A stretch of 64,000 nucleotides of DNA from Agapanthus africanus (Eukaryota; Streptophyta; Magnoliopsida; Asparagales; Amaryllidaceae): contig JASDDO010000024.1 of the NCBI GenBank assembly GCA_030015575.1, positions 42,618,114 to 42,682,113 of the forward strand, written 5' to 3'. Of the stretch, positions 1 through 11,782 are shown one piece after another. The number at the start of each line of letters is the position of its first letter. The first letter of the stretch is position 1. A model generated the notes under the pieces. It worked only from the letters and a program-made list of their open reading frames with translations. It was not told the DNA's origin and made no database searches. The position numbers were made by a program, and so were the translations under genes.

Positions 1-2333
1 CACCATCTCCCCTTCTCGACCTCCACCTTATCCTCTCCTCTTCTTCCAAACCCAGAACCCTTGCAAACACCCCAACAACCCAACTCCAACCACCTTTGAA
101 CCATCACCTTAACCCTAGCTCCGACCATCCTCGTCACCTCGGCCTCGCCTCCTCTCCATTTCCTTTCTCTTCTTCCCCTGAGGCCCTCAACCCACTGCAA
201 ACCACCAACTCAAGAACCCCGGCTGCAACCCTCTTCCTTTTCCTTCCCTCGCCTGCATGCCTCGCCTCACCGCCGGCGACCACATCGTTGTCTCCTCACC
301 CTCACCCCGTTGCCACTACCTTCCTCCCTTCTCTCTAAAAACCATCACCGCCTCCTCTAAACCGGGCTAGAACCCTGCACACCATCACCCAACCACCCAA
401 CAACTTACCCTCAACCTCGTTGTCTTTTGCCATGAACCTCGCCGTCGATGCCCCACCGTCGACGTCACCCCCTGCAGCCTCCTCTGACCCAGAACATCTT
501 ACTACAGTCCCCTCTTCTTCTTCCCCTGATTCTTCTTATTCTTGTTCTTCTATTCTTGTTTCTTGTTTTCGTGTTTCCCGGTGATCGCCGGAGCCGTGCC
601 GCTGCCGACGATCCGAGGAACCCAGTGGACGTTCCCTACCTATGCGGTTGCATTCTTGCTTTTCCTGGTTCTGTTCTGTACGTGTGCGCGTGCATCGAGA
701 CTTTTACCGACTTTTGGCGTTGCCGTGTGTATCCATATCGCGATCCATCTAGGCAAGTTAATCTTGCTACATGCTATATAACCCATTTTATATATATTTA
801 AATAAATATTATACCTGTAGTTTAAATCTAGTACCCCATGTTTAGTTTTATAACATGTCGATGTTCTGTTTGCATCCGTTTATATCATTTTAAATCTAGA
901 TCATGAAAACTAATCTTGTCACATACTAGATTTCATTATACTGCATTCATATCAATATTTATATCGCATATTGCTTAGTTGTACTTTCCACGTTACCATT
1001 TTATAGTTTTATAACTTTTCGGATACCCGTTTGCATCCATCTCATTTAGAATATATATAACTACATCCATAGATCATAGTAATACATAACAATGTGATAT
1101 TAACACTCCATGTTTAATAAAGTGCATCCTAATTAGTATTGGAACTATAATTGTAACCCTAATCGATAACTGTGCATCCATATCTTTGAATTTATATCTA
1201 TTTGCATACCATATCACACTATTCCATTTTATTGTTATATCGGTATCCCATACTTGTTTTTGTGTACCCATACTTATTACAGTTTGATTATGAGCACCCA
1301 CGTGATACTTGTGCACTTCCCTGACATGACTTGATACACTACTGCTTGACACGACTTGATACATGTGCACTACTTGACCTGACCTGATACATGTACACCA
1401 CCTGACATGACCTGATGTACCACAGCTTGACCTGTTACCTGATCTTGTTACTAATGCCGACAATCTTGACCTGTTGTCCCTACGGACATTTCCTGTTGTC
1501 TATTCAGACAAACCTGTACCTGCTTGATCCTGTGTTGGCATTAGCTCCAGATTTATCAATACCTGACTTGAACACATAACTTGGGGGTATGGGGAAATCA
1601 ATGATGAAACCTGAATTGTAACTCGACAGGTCGATGCCTTTACTGATTAGTCTTACAGGCTAGGCCAACCCCGGGATGATGCTGCTAACATCATTCATCG
1701 TTACATACTACCTTTTACTGGCTAGCGGCACGTCTCGAATTCAGCCCGAGAATCTTGACCGTGGTCCCGGGCATGCACGGGATACTATTGAGTTACATCG
1801 ATAATTCATCAAATTGATTTCAAAGACTTGAGAGTAATTAACCCAGTAGACCAGTTTAGATTACTCACTGCACATCACCTATGCCTTACCCTTCACTGTT
1901 CTTATTTATGTTACTGTTATACCTGTTTTACCGTTCATACGCGTACCTGCATGCCTTGCTACTCCTTTATTTTATTATTGTTTGATATTATGACGCACTG
2001 ACGTCTGGGTTTTGCATGGCCCAGATCCTCTACCTTTGACGCAGGCTGATCAGGAGTATTTTCCGCCGTCAGGCCGAGCAGTGTGGACCCAGTTAGTATC
2101 CAGTTTTACTTTCCAGGTGTTTTGTTTATTGGATCTATTGCTTCCGCATATTATTTCTTGACTTGTTTATTCTAGCATATGGACATGTACTAGATAGTTA
2201 TTTTATTTTCCTGTTCTTGATATCTCCCAGACAGCCGTAATGTGACTGTGGAAGGATGTTTCCGAGCCATAGGTAGCATGGTTGGCTCTGTCACGTGCCG
2301 ATCTTAGCGCACTCTGGGAAGCGGGGCGTGACA
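1..2333 (+). mobile_element. 3' part of a long gypsy-type LTR, cut by the window start
   Basis: This stretch matches the downstream two thirds of the complete solo LTR at 14783-18293. Shared blocks include the GC-rich stretch near 570-730, the CTTGAC/TGATAC degenerate repeats near 1310-1440, the tract near 1570-1630 and the terminal block ending GCGGGGCGTGACA at 2333. By comparison about 1.1 kb of the LTR lies left of the window. The right boundary is exact because Tat-type sequence starts at 2334. The left TSD is outside, so solo LTR and 3' LTR of a longer element cannot be told apart. Short proline-rich ORFs here are C-rich leader sequence, not genes. Confidence 0.85.
1305..1445. repeat. 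Degenerate tandem repeat inside the LTR
   Basis: About five loose units of 25-35 bp carry a (C)TTGACaTGACcTGATAC core with variable spacers. The same array occurs at 17215-17345 in the second LTR copy, so it belongs to the family. Confidence 0.6.
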
Positions 2334-2437
2334 GGAACTATTTCCAAGATCTGGGAAAGGGAAAGTTTGACTCAGAAGGAAGGTGAAAAGACACCTTCAG
2401 CGTGAAGCAATACTTCATAACAGCGCCAGCGCTGAGA

Positions 2438-2600
2438 GTCAAAGACTCTAATGCAGCGCGCCACGTGCAAAGCACGTGTGCGCTAGCATTTGGTGCGCTG
2501 CGTTCTAAGTAGCGCACCACGTGCAAAGCGCGGGTGCGCGAGCGCTAAGTGCGCTGCGCTCTAAGCAGCGCACCATGTGCAAAGCACGGGTGCGCCGGCG
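2438..2600. repeat. GCGC/CACGTG repeat cluster
   Basis: Repeated units of about 60 bp combine GCGC-rich words (GCGCTGCG, TGCGCTGCG) with CACGTGCAAAGCACG, giving several G-box hexamers. A matching cluster lies in the right-hand block near 24500-24800. Confidence 0.7.
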
Positions 2601-2629
2601 TTGGGACTAAAAGCTCCCCCACCGTCAGA

Positions 2630-3425
2630 TCAAAGATCTAATAAAGATGATAAATTATCAATTAATCAGAATTAAATTCTGTTAAGGAAAGATGCCTTAA
2701 AATCTTTCCAAACAACAAGATTGTGCTCTGTAAATCATAGCTCCATTGGATCAATGATCTAACGGTGATTAAAAATCACCAAAATATAGAATAAATTCTG
2801 TATGGAAAGATTTCACAATCTTGTTAAAAACATAAAGATTGCCTTCTGTAAATCAGAAGCTCTTGGATCAAAGATCCAACGGTGGGGGAATCCCCAAATC
2901 AATTGGAGAAAAGATCTCCTTAACTGATTGAACAAATCAGCTCACCCTATATAAATGCCTCAAGACTTCAAGTCTCAGATATACAGAAGAAAATAGAGGA
3001 ACCCCCCATAAGCTTTGAGAAAATTGAGAGAGAAGAGCCAAGCTCTCGATAGAAGAACAACTTTCTTCAAGGTAAAGATAAACAGAGAGATGAAATTATC
3101 TTATATTAAAAAGAAGAATTTATTTCTTTAAGATCATAGATCTACAAGACCAAAAGACTTTCACAAAGAGATCAAAAGATCTCACCATAAAACAAGAAGA
3201 AGAACACAATTCTTCTCACAGATCATAGATCTACAAGACTTAGGTCTTTTACACAAAGAGATCATAGTATCTCATTATAATAGGGGGGAGAATAATTCAA
3301 TTCTCTTAGGATCATAGATCCAAAAAGGTAAAGCTTTTCATCAATATAAGAGATTGAAACATCTCCTACAAACTAAGAATTTTATTCTTAAATTTATGAG
3401 ACAAAGTCTCTTAAAGGAGAATTTA
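2630..3425. repeat. Array of short imperfect palindromes
   Basis: About twenty successive mini inverted repeats of 11-19 bp stand nearly end to end. Examples are AGATCAAAGATCT, CAGAATTAAATTCTG, GGTGATTAAAAATCACC, GGATCAAAGATCC, GGAGAAAAGATCTCC, CTGATTGAACAAATCAG and GACTTCAAGTC. Arms of 4-7 bp differ from unit to unit and the centre is A/T-rich. The counterpart is at 23630-24450. Confidence 0.8.
2947..2957 (+). promoter_or_regulatory. TATA box of the left LTR block
   Basis: CTATATAAATG in a C-rich setting fits a plant TATA box, with transcription expected about 30 bp downstream near 2980. The inverted right-hand block has TATAAATA on the minus strand at 24126-24133 in the equivalent place. 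The agreement supports the orientation given to both blocks. Confidence 0.55.
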
Positions 3426-3429
3426 ATTC

Positions 3430-3860
3430 TCAGTGCATAGCGCTGCATAAAAGAGCCTTAGCGCTCCATATTAAAAAGAAGCACACAGCGCTGCATAAAA
3501 AAGCCTTAGTGCTCCATATTAAAAAGAAGTATCTCAGCGCTCCTGATCTGGTGCAAAGCGCTAAGCGCACCACGTACTTCTCACGTGTGCGCCACTTAAC
3601 AGTTAGCACTCTGCGCTCTTGGATTAGCGCTTTGCGCTCATGGAATGGTGCTCAGCGCCAAGTGCACCACGTGCTCCTTACGTGTGCGCCACTGAACTAA
3701 TAGAGCTTTGCACTCATAAATCAGCGCAATGCGCTCACAAACTGGCGCTCAGCGCCAAGCGCACCACGTGTGCGCTACTCGGCAGAAGCGCACTGCGCTC
3801 TTTGATTGGCGCAAAGTGCCAAACGCACCACGTGCTCCTCACGTGTGCGCTGATAGAACA
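3430..3860. repeat. Second GCGC/CACGTG repeat cluster
   Basis: Roughly six units of 60-75 bp repeat the pattern 'GCGCTcAGCGCcAAGCGCACCACGTG...CACGTGTGCGC'. Several units hold two CACGTG-like hexamers about 10 bp apart. ORFs across it are by-products of the repeat. Confidence 0.75.
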
Positions 3861-4194
3861 TAAATTGTTTTTTAATAAGCCCAGAGCTATGATGAATGCT
3901 CAGCATTCAATAAAAGACAAAAAATATTGTCAGAACTCAAATCAATGCTCAGCATTGTCAAATGTTTAAATATTTTAACTGAGTGGGCCGAGCCCAAAAT
4001 TGGCAATAAACCCCTCATTCAGATTAATTGAGATCATATGCTCAAAAATCTTTTAATAGATCTTAGCCCCAAATTGGACTACAGATCTTTCAACCAAAAT
4101 TGGTTCAAGGGTACATCTCTGAACCCCTCTGATATATGTCGTTGTAATCCTTCAACGTCTTCAGAGAGGTGACGGGTCCCGACAACCATACATT

Positions 4195-4380
4195 TCATAG
4201 ACTATGACATCTTTAAACTGGACCGTGGGGTCCTTAAACCCATGGACTATGATGTCCTTAACTTTAGACTGTGGGGTCCTTAAACCCATGGACTGTGATG
4301 TCCTTAACCTTGGACCGTAACGTCCTTAAACTAATTATCGACCGCAATGTCTCTAAACTAAACAATAGAGCCTAAATGCT
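4195..4380. repeat. GGACC/GTCCTTAAAC tandem repeat
   Basis: About seven degenerate units of 22-28 bp carry the core 'GGACcgtgGGGTCCTTAAAC'. The right-hand counterpart is at 22609-22852 (inverted). A 27-bp minisatellite with a very similar core (GGACCGAAACGTCCTTAAAC) lies in the G2 3' UTR. Confidence 0.75.
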
Positions 4381-4813
4381 CTTTTATTGGATCTAAATGA
4401 TCCCGTTAAGTTGATCTTAGTCTAAAATTATATTAACGTATCCTTAACAAACGTTTAAGTTGATCTTAGTCTCAAATTAGACTAATGTATCCTTAAACCC
4501 AACCCCAAACCTAAATCTAAGAAGATACGGATTTGGACTAATCCACGCCTTATGGGCGACAACATAAATTAGTCTCCGTATACAATCCACGGGCAACCAA
4601 AAACAAAAACAAACACACACGACACGAAGTGACCATCTGGAGAAGGAGAAAGTGGTTACCGCGATGCGGTAGCGTAATTAACTGCAAGGGCTTGCGCCTG
4701 CAGGGAAGAGCGTCCCCACAATCAAAAACCCCTCAAACGAGGGGGAATCTGACGAAGTCTGCTACATCGGCCGCATCCGTTTAAACCTTCAATACATGGT
4801 GTCATAAATCAAC

Positions 4814-4831
4814 TTGGCATCTTCAGAGAGG
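4814..4831 (+). promoter_or_regulatory. Possible degenerate primer-binding site
   Basis: TTGGCATCTTCAGAGAGG follows a possible LTR end (...AAATCA) at the usual short distance. It is conserved in the inverted copy (minus strand, near 21930-21950). Only the TTGGC start resembles a typical gypsy primer site, so this is tentative. Confidence 0.3.
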
Positions 4832-4905
4832 TGGACGGATAGCACCAATTAGCATCTGCCCCCAAATTCAGGCAAGACGGACCTACGCGGTCCCGTCTCT
4901 GTGTT

Positions 4906-5780
4906 CGGAGGAGAACAAGCTCCTCAAGTCGAAGATGGGCATTCTCTTCGTCCGTTAGTTCATACCGAACTGCCACTCGTAGGGAGGGTAGCTCTATCTC
5001 CAAGGGAAGTACCGCTTCCGTGCCAAATACCAACGCGAATGGCGTTGTATTTGTGGCCGTCTTGAACATAGTCTGATAGGCTCAGAGAGCTTCATGCAAT
5101 CTCTCGTGCCAGTCCCTTTTATTTCTGGACACCATTTTCTTTATGATCTTTGTTAAGGTCTTGTTGAAAGTCTCAGCTAGACTGTTAGCTCGGGAATTAT
5201 AAACTGAAGAATATCTCCAATCTATTTTATGCTGCTGTGCGAAGCGGCTGATCTTATGGCTTCTGTAGGCTGGCTCGTTATAAGAGATAATCCGTCGCGG
5301 AGTGCCGAACCGGTAGAGGACGTGTATTTTGAAGAAATGGAGGATGTTCTCCATCTTCACCTCTCTTAGCGGTATTGCTTTTGCCCACTTAGAGAAGTAA
5401 TCGGCTGTTGCTAATTTGAACTGATGTCCCTTGGATGATGCCGGTTCGATGGGCCCGATTATATCGGTTCCCCACATTTCGAATGGCCAGCTAGCCAATG
5501 TCGGGTGTAGTGGATTCGGATGCTGGTGGATGAAGTCCCCATGAATCTGGCATGAGTGACACCGCTTCGCATATTCGAGGCAGTACTGAATCATCGTGGG
5601 CCAATAATAGCCCATTCTTTTGATCATCGGCTTCATCTTTGGCCCGACTTGATTGGAACCGCAGAGTCCGTCATGAGTTTCTTGGATGACTCTCCTTGCT
5701 TCTTCTGGTCCCAGGCATCTCAGCCACAGACAGTCGAACGATCTCTTATATAGAGTATCATTGACGAAGGCGCGCTTCAT
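4906..5780 (-). pseudogene. Integrase of Tat element A, broken and truncated
   Basis: The zinc-binding part keeps one His (ETHDG) and the CHSC pair, but the second His position reads Asn in CGSNQVG. The catalytic core starts with Asp in WGTDIIGP. The second catalytic motif reads SYNEPAY, where element G2 has SDNGPAY, so that Asp is lost. The Glu region (LAETFNKTL) is present. A TGA stop interrupts the frame near 5080, and the C-terminus stops after LRLEEL, where the inverted LTR block begins. G2 continues well past this point, so about 100 residues are missing. This integrase cannot be active. Confidence 0.9.
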
Positions 5781-5828
5781 AAGCTGATGTCTTGATGACG
5801 CTTCCTCGGTCGTTTGATGGGATTTGAA

Positions 5829-6402
5829 TTAGTCTATGAAGACCCCTCTCCAATCCTTATCCTTTTCTTCGTCCTCTATTCGGAAGACCGCTTGTTCAGT
5901 TGCTCCCCTTGTTTCAGACGACTTCAGAGATATTTCTGCTGGCGTGAGAATCTGGCGGCTTTGCACAATGATCCTTACGTCATCGAGGTTTTCGTCGGCC
6001 AGTTCTTTTGCGAGCTTGGATAACGCATCCGCCTTACTATTTTTCGCACGAGGCATGCTTTCCAGGGTGTAGGAGGGGATTTGCGTCAGCAATTTCTGCA
6101 CTCTTTCACCATACCTGATCAGTTCTGGCTTGCACGTCTGGTAGTCGCCATTTATTTGGCTAACGACCAGCTGGGAGTTTCCATATATGATGAGGTTTTC
6201 GATCCCCATGTCAATGGCGATCTCGAGACCTGCTATCAAAGCTTCATATTCTGTTTCTTTGTTTGTTCTTGGCTCCGTTAAGGAAAGGGCAAAATGCATT
6301 ATCCCTCCTTGTGGAGTCACAAAGATAAGGCCTACTCCGGCTTTGATTATGGGGGTGCTTTGCTTTCGTCTCTTCATAGATGATGCCCCATCGAAGTAGA
6401 GT
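5829..6402 (-). pseudogene. Second (archaeal-type) RNase H of element A
   Basis: The order LYFDGA, NKETEYEAL, YGNSQLVV and NSKADALSKLA is that of the extra RNase H that marks Tat-lineage gypsy elements. It lies between the first RNase H and integrase, as expected. The catalytic Asp of the third motif is Asn (G2 keeps YGDS), and a stop replaces a Trp codon just before the first motif. A stop at 5826-5828 separates it from integrase. It is inactive. Confidence 0.85.
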
Positions 6403-6407
6403 TCCCA

Positions 6408-7000
6408 TCAGGTATCACTCCCTTCTTTCTCCCCATCGATTGCATCAAACGCGTGTTCGTCCGGTAACTCGTAGTTCAAGGGAGAGTCGACATGTATCGG
6501 ATGCTCAGCGAGAAAATCGGCGATGGCCTTGCCTTTTATTGCCTTGAGGGGTCGATACACTATCGAGAACTCCATCAAGAGGAGGGACCATTTGGCAAGC
6601 CTTCCTATTAGTATGGCTCTTGACATCAAATATTTTAGAGGATCCACCTTTGATATGAGATGAACATCATGTGCCAAGGCGTAATGTCAGAGCTTCGTTA
6701 CCGTGAAAATCAGTGCCAGGCAATGCTTTCGATGCGGGAGTAATTGTTTTCTGCCCACAGGAGAACTCGACTCAAATAGTAGAGAGCTCTCTCCTTCCCC
6801 CGGTCGTTCTCTTGTGCCCATAGCGCTCCTAAAGAACCTTCAAGGGTTGTTGTGTATAGGATGAGGGGCTTTCCCTTGACTGGAGCGGTCAGTACCGGCG
6901 GGTTCTGCAGATATTGCTTGATTTCATCCAGTACGCTTTGGCATTTATGATCCCAAAAGAATGGGGTCCCCTCTTCATTAGATGACTGTAGGGGTGGCAT
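6408..7000 (-). pseudogene. Connection and first RNase H of element A
   Basis: Two fragments carry the RT-RNase H connection (WDHKCQSVLDEIKQYL) and the RNase H body (ALYYLSRVLLWAENNYS, then the DPLKYLMS region). In Tat elements this domain is usually degenerate and the second RNase H does the work. A frame break falls at about 6680-6710. Confidence 0.8.
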
Positions 7001-7066
7001 TTACCGGAGAAGTTAGCTATGAACCGCCGGATATACGTAAGCTTTCCTTAGAGAGACCGCAGTTGC

Positions 7067-7854
7067 TTAAGAATTCTTGGCGAAGGCATTTCCATAATCG
7101 CCTTGATCTTTGACGGGTCTATTTCGATGCCCCGGTGTCATACGATGAATCCTAGGAATTTGCCTGAGGAAACTCCAAACGCGCATTTCAAAGGGTTCAT
7201 CTTCATGTTGTACTTTCGAAGGCGCTGGAACACTGTCTTCAGATGCTCCCAATGCTCCCCGTACGATTTGATTTTCACCATGAGGTTGTCAATATAACAT
7301 TCAACAATCTCGTGTATAAGGTCATCAATGATCTTTGTCATGGCCCTCTGGTAGGTGGTGCCAGCGTTCTTCAGACCGAAGGGCATCACTTTGTAGCAAA
7401 ATATTCCCAGCGGAGTCTGGAAAGCAGTGTGCTTTTAGTCTTCAGGATGCATCTTGATTTGGTTGTACCCTGATGATCCGTCCATGAAGGAGAAGACTTT
7501 ATGAGTGGATGTGTTATCGATCATCAGCTTGGTAACAGGCACTGGGAAGTCATCCTTCAGACAAGCTTTGTTGAGATCCCGAAAATCTACGCAGATGCAT
7601 ACTGTCCCATTTTTCTTCATTACCGGAACGATATTGGCGATCCAGTCAGGGTATTGAACTTCCTGGATGAAGCCGAAGTCGATTAGCTTCTTGACTTCGG
7701 CATTGATACTCATCTCAAGCTCGAACCGCATTCTTCTTGGTATTTGCTTGACTGGCTTGACGTCCGGTGATATTGCCAGTTTATGTATGGCTATTTTTGG
7801 ATCTAGTCCCGACATCTCGAAATAGTTCCATGTGAAACAGTCTTTATACTGCAT
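7067..7854 (-). pseudogene. Reverse transcriptase of element A, inactive
   Basis: This is a gypsy-type RT with the fingers/palm motif (VDFRDLNKA), the first catalytic Asp in FMDGSSGYNQIK, and the GLKNAGTTYQRAM stretch. The YxDD box reads YIDN (7285-7296), so one catalytic Asp is lost by a G-to-A change. Stops at 7432-7434 (a Gln codon in G2) and 7135-7137 (an Arg codon) split the frame. Similarity to the G2 RT is high along the whole length. Confidence 0.9.
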
Positions 7855-7878
7855 AAGTACGTCTTTTAATGTGGCTAC

Positions 7879-8909
7879 CTATTTCTCAAACAGCGGCTCA
7901 CTGACGAACGTTGGCCTTGGCTTGTTTGCTGTCCCCAAGTCGATTTTTCTCAGGTTTTCTGCTGTGGTGTGTATCCCATCTTCCAGCTCTTTTGGCGCCG
8001 GTGGAAATTCCGAGATCACCTCATTCTCATCTTCATTTGTGAAGCACTGGAAGAGGTCGTCCATATTCTCGTGCTCTCCCTCCTTTGAGAATGTTATCAT
8101 GTGGCAGGTACGAGCTCGTTTCCAAGATCGATGCTGATCTAGACTTTCCCTCGTAGTGTAGGTTGCTCCGGATCATGCTTTCGTGACGGGGCTACCCTCC
8201 AACTATCGGATAGAGCAAACCTGCCTTGATGATACTGATCTTCAACCCAGTCTTTGAAGGTAAAGCAGTCTTCAAGAGGATGTCCCACTACTCGGTGGTA
8301 GGAGGAATAATCCGGGTGATGGCCCTCGTTTATTTGTTCGGGGCGCTGAGACTCCGGAAGCACCATCATTTGATGTTTTATGACAAGGTCGGAGATTTTT
8401 CTTGTCTTGTCTTGAGGGAAAGAGTACTCCCGACCCGTCTTTTTCATAAAAGACAGATTCCAGCCGACTTTTCCTCGATCGCGCGACTTCTTTGATCCGC
8501 CTCATTGTTTTCGAACGTCGTCCCCGTTCTTGATCTTATCATTGCTTCTGCGTCGGGCTTTCTTTTTGCCACAAGAGCGTACAGCGGGTTGAGGGTGAAG
8601 GGGACCGCCATCCTCCGTAGCCTGCTGAATGATACATTGCGTCCTAGCTTTCTCGTAAATTGCCATCTCGCGGTTATGGTCATCCCGAATATTTTGACCC
8701 GTTTTTCTTATCATCTTGTTAATCTATTCTTTGAACGACGGGCTTGGTATTCTCATGGCGAGATCTAGCTCTGGCTCGACATCGACGCTATATGGAGATG
8801 CATTCGCTTCTCTACCGGAGTCATTTATGACATGGCAGCCATGGAACCGCTCCCTTTTCTTAGACTGAACGTATCCAAGGTCAGTCGTCTCCATTCTCCC
8901 GTTGGGCAT
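7879..8909 (-). pseudogene. Linker with third zinc-knuckle module, element A
   Basis: Fragments run in order from a CHVI segment, through an AIYEKARTQ basic region, to a knuckle-like SSYHRVVGHPLEDC (first Cys changed to Ser), then an acidic stretch (ENEVISEFPPAPKELEDG) that leads into RT. G2 carries the same order in a single frame at 27109-28128. Frameshifts near 8450 and 8700 scatter the frames. Confidence 0.8.
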
Positions 8910-9629
8910 CTTCCGCTGAGTCCCGGGAACATCCTAAATCTTGTTATAGAACTGAGCTTGTCAAGCAGTCTATTTGAAGGGTACACCTTAGCATCTCAAT
9001 AGCCTTTTCAGTCCCTCTGCATAATACCTGGGCAGATGGATTGGTTGAAGCTTGTCGAGCGCAGGTTCGGCACCGTGCCATACTTCTTTCTCCACTTTAG
9101 TCTCCGTGGATTGGTAGAAAAGGATCGAAATTTCACCTCTTTGCTTAGGAGGGACGTAGAAGATCTACAGCTCTTGCACGCTGTACGTATCAAGTGCATC
9201 AAGCTCTTTGTAATGCCGCTGCGGAATCATGTTAATTTGTAAACTCCGGTCAGCTCCAGCAAGGGTCTGCATTGACGGGCGGACGGAGAACACTGTGTTG
9301 GCCTCGTCCTCAGAGTCACTGCCAAAGACCAGAATAGGAGTAGATGGTCCTGACCTGTTGCCTTGAGGTTGTCCTGTGTAGACATCTCTTCATCCTCCTC
9401 GGTATCGCTCCCAAATATTGGGATAGTGGCGATGGATTTTTGTTTATTCTCCGGTTTGCGACATCTTTCCATGTCTTCGAAGTCTGGTAAGAAGTACTTG
9501 GCGTTTTCATATTTGTGGACTTCACTTACGGAGAATGGGTTCAGCTCCACTGTAACTGTGTACTCGAGGTCATCCTTGAAGTACTTCATACACTGATGTT
9601 GTGTAGAAAGGATGATGTTGTATTCATGT
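8910..9629 (-). pseudogene. Post-protease segment of element A
   Basis: The frame resumes directly beyond the solo LTR with STQHQCMKYFKDD, a stretch that follows the protease in Tat polyproteins. It continues with an acidic region (GSDTEEDEE) and QINMIPQRHYKEL. One in-frame stop falls near 9165 and another near 8990. Removing the LTR insertion restores continuity with the protease, which confirms the insertion model. Confidence 0.8.
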
Positions 9630-11782
9630 TGTAAGTCCACGTTGCTCACTCCGGTTCTTACGGGGAGGCGGAAAAGGAGAAAAACGATTTTTGGCACAAA
9701 GGCAACATGGACTAAAAAAATGATCTTTGCTAAACTACAAACTAACAAACTACTAGAGGTGCAATCTACTATGCCATAGAGATTATACCTCACGATACCG
9801 GTCCTTCGGGTCTTCTCTCCGCTGTCCGGCTCGTCCATCCACGCTCCGAGGGTCGATCCGGATCTTGATCACCTCCGCGGCCTTCTTGAGTCGAAGACGA
9901 TCCACCCGAGAGTTGTACTCCGAGCTCCACCTCGAGCCGAGGTAACTAGGGAAACAAGATCGCTAGGCTTGATGTCCTAGGTTGTGTAGAAGTAGTAGAT
10001 GGATGTGTTTGTCTTATTTGGATCCTTTTTCTCTCAACACATGAGATCAAAGGAAATATCAAGAGGAGGAAGAAGAAGCTAGCAACCATGGAGCTTTCTC
10101 ATTTCTTTTTCAAGAGAGAGAATAAGAAATGAATTATGAGCTAGAGAGAATGAACCATGGTTGCAATAATACACAAAAATCATCATTACTAATCCTTTCA
10201 TGATAAAGTTGATGGCTACTAATGACTTGACCATTTTCATAATCCAAAAATAATAAGAAATCCAAAGAATACTCTAGACCTCTCATGAAGGTCCAAGTCA
10301 ACTTTGGTCAAACGGTCAACAAAGTCAAGTGGTCAAATGGTCAAAGAAATTAGCCATCACACAATAATCACTAAAAGAGATTAGTAAATAATGTCCCTGG
10401 CTTATAATGGTTTTGACCGAACCAACTGCCAAAACCCTAATGAGTCCGCCTTAAAATGGTTTTGACCGAATCAACTGTCAAAACCCTAATGAGGCACCTC
10501 CTCCTTCTTCGCTCCTCAAAACTGTGCATACACACCCGCATCCGCATTCCGTAGAATGCGAATGCACAGAAGACAAAAAAAATCCATCCGTGCAATACTA
10601 GGATCCGGCTTAAACCAAAGCCCACTAGTATTGCCTGCCCGAACAGCATACGCACACAAATGCACATAAGTGATCGTAGCCCTGCCGTAAAACCATACGG
10701 CCTCTACACGTTTCGCTCAGTGCAGGGAAACTCTCTATGTGGGACTCTAAAGACTCGACACTACGCTGGCAGTGGGTTTAACCACAGACCGCAAGCGGCA
10801 CTAGCTGTACGTAACGGTCCCCAGGTAGATGTCGATAAGAAGGCCGATGAGGTAAACCCATCTGAACTCCTACTGAGCCTGTATGTGACAATCTCCGTAC
10901 AGTCCGGTCTGTTCGTCTAAGAATATCGCATGGCGGGCCTAGGGGGTGGCGAACGTCAGTCCCCTAATAGCGGTACAAGTCGTGTCGGAGTGTGGCCCAG
11001 AACACCCTGAGATATCACTGGAAACCTACCAGTATATCTCGCTTGCCCTGGCCAGGGACTACATGTAGAATGGCTCTCCTAGACACAGCGCGATATCAAC
11101 CCCCAATACCGGGAGAGACGAATCCTGTCTAACCGTCACTGCCTCCAAGTGCTTCGGGACTGCACCCAACTACTACCTGTTTGCACGACTCCTTTGAGTC
11201 GTGGTAGGATAGTAATCTAAGTACAGTGGGAACACACTCGAGGCGAAGTGACAGTGTCAAGTCAGCGGACTAAGCTGCACTCATGTCACCTGGGAACTGA
11301 TAACTGACGATAGGTATAATACCAACCAACAGTTCCCGACGAGTCCTGTCCAGTGTACTCGTAACCTAACGAGCACCCACATACTATCTCAAGTACGACG
11401 TACTGACGGATGTGGGACAGACCGTCTCCCGTGCTGGGATGAGAAGCGTATACGCTAGTCTACTCTGGAGTATCGATGCCCTGTCTCGATAGTCCTACGA
11501 CTAGGGACCTGTATAAGGATGTGCTTATAGATTACGCAGCCCCCACAAGTGTGACTGCCATCACAACGCTAGTAATCAAGCAAAGATCCTAATGGCTCTA
11601 CTAATATTTATAAGCGATATGCTAAAAGAAACACATGCACATATTGAAGTAGAAACAAACCAAATAGCATACTACCATTTTGAGCAAGATTGTCTATGCA
11701 ACTGTGAATATCCCAAGCTTCCATTAAGTAATATACAAGCTAGTATGATACAGTAATGGCCTCTAGGGCATATACACTAACA
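9630..11782 (-). mobile_element. Solo LTR of the E3 copia family
   Basis: On the minus strand it starts TGTTAGTGTATATGCCCTAG and ends ...GGACTTACA, matching the LTRs of E3 (48926-50935 and 56957-58965). It is flanked by a perfect TSD, CATGT, at 9625-9629 and 11783-11787. No internal sequence or second LTR is present, so it is a recombination remnant. It interrupts element A between the protease and the following segment. The CCCTGGCCAGGG palindrome typical of these LTRs is at about 11048. Confidence 0.95.

Larger units (their letters stand above)
2334..4905 (+). mobile_element. Inverted LTR/leader block of Tat element A (left copy)
   Basis: Read on the plus strand, this block has, in order, a G-box/GCGC repeat, a dense array of short inverted repeats with a TATA box, a second G-box/GCGC repeat, a GGACC tandem repeat and a leader with a TTGGC primer-site-like motif near 4814. 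The same parts occur in the same order on the minus strand at about 21860-25400. Homology ends near 4905, where it abuts a truncated minus-strand integrase. At 2333 it is cut by the long LTR. The promoter, the primer-site-like motif and the repeat order (like the G2 3' UTR) favour plus orientation, opposite to the pol it touches. A polypurine-like tract read on the minus strand (4855-4870) is the argument for the opposite reading. Confidence 0.65.

Noticed and set aside
96-801. Proline/serine-rich ORFs near the window start
   Set aside because: They lie in the C-rich leader part of the long LTR, and similar open stretches occur in all frames of its copy at 15.7-16.4 kb.
2334-4905. DNA transposon terminal inverted repeats (inverted blocks around 5-21.8 kb)
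   Set aside because: The blocks contain LTR-like promoters and leaders, the interior is gag-pol, and no transposase or matching outer TSD is visible.
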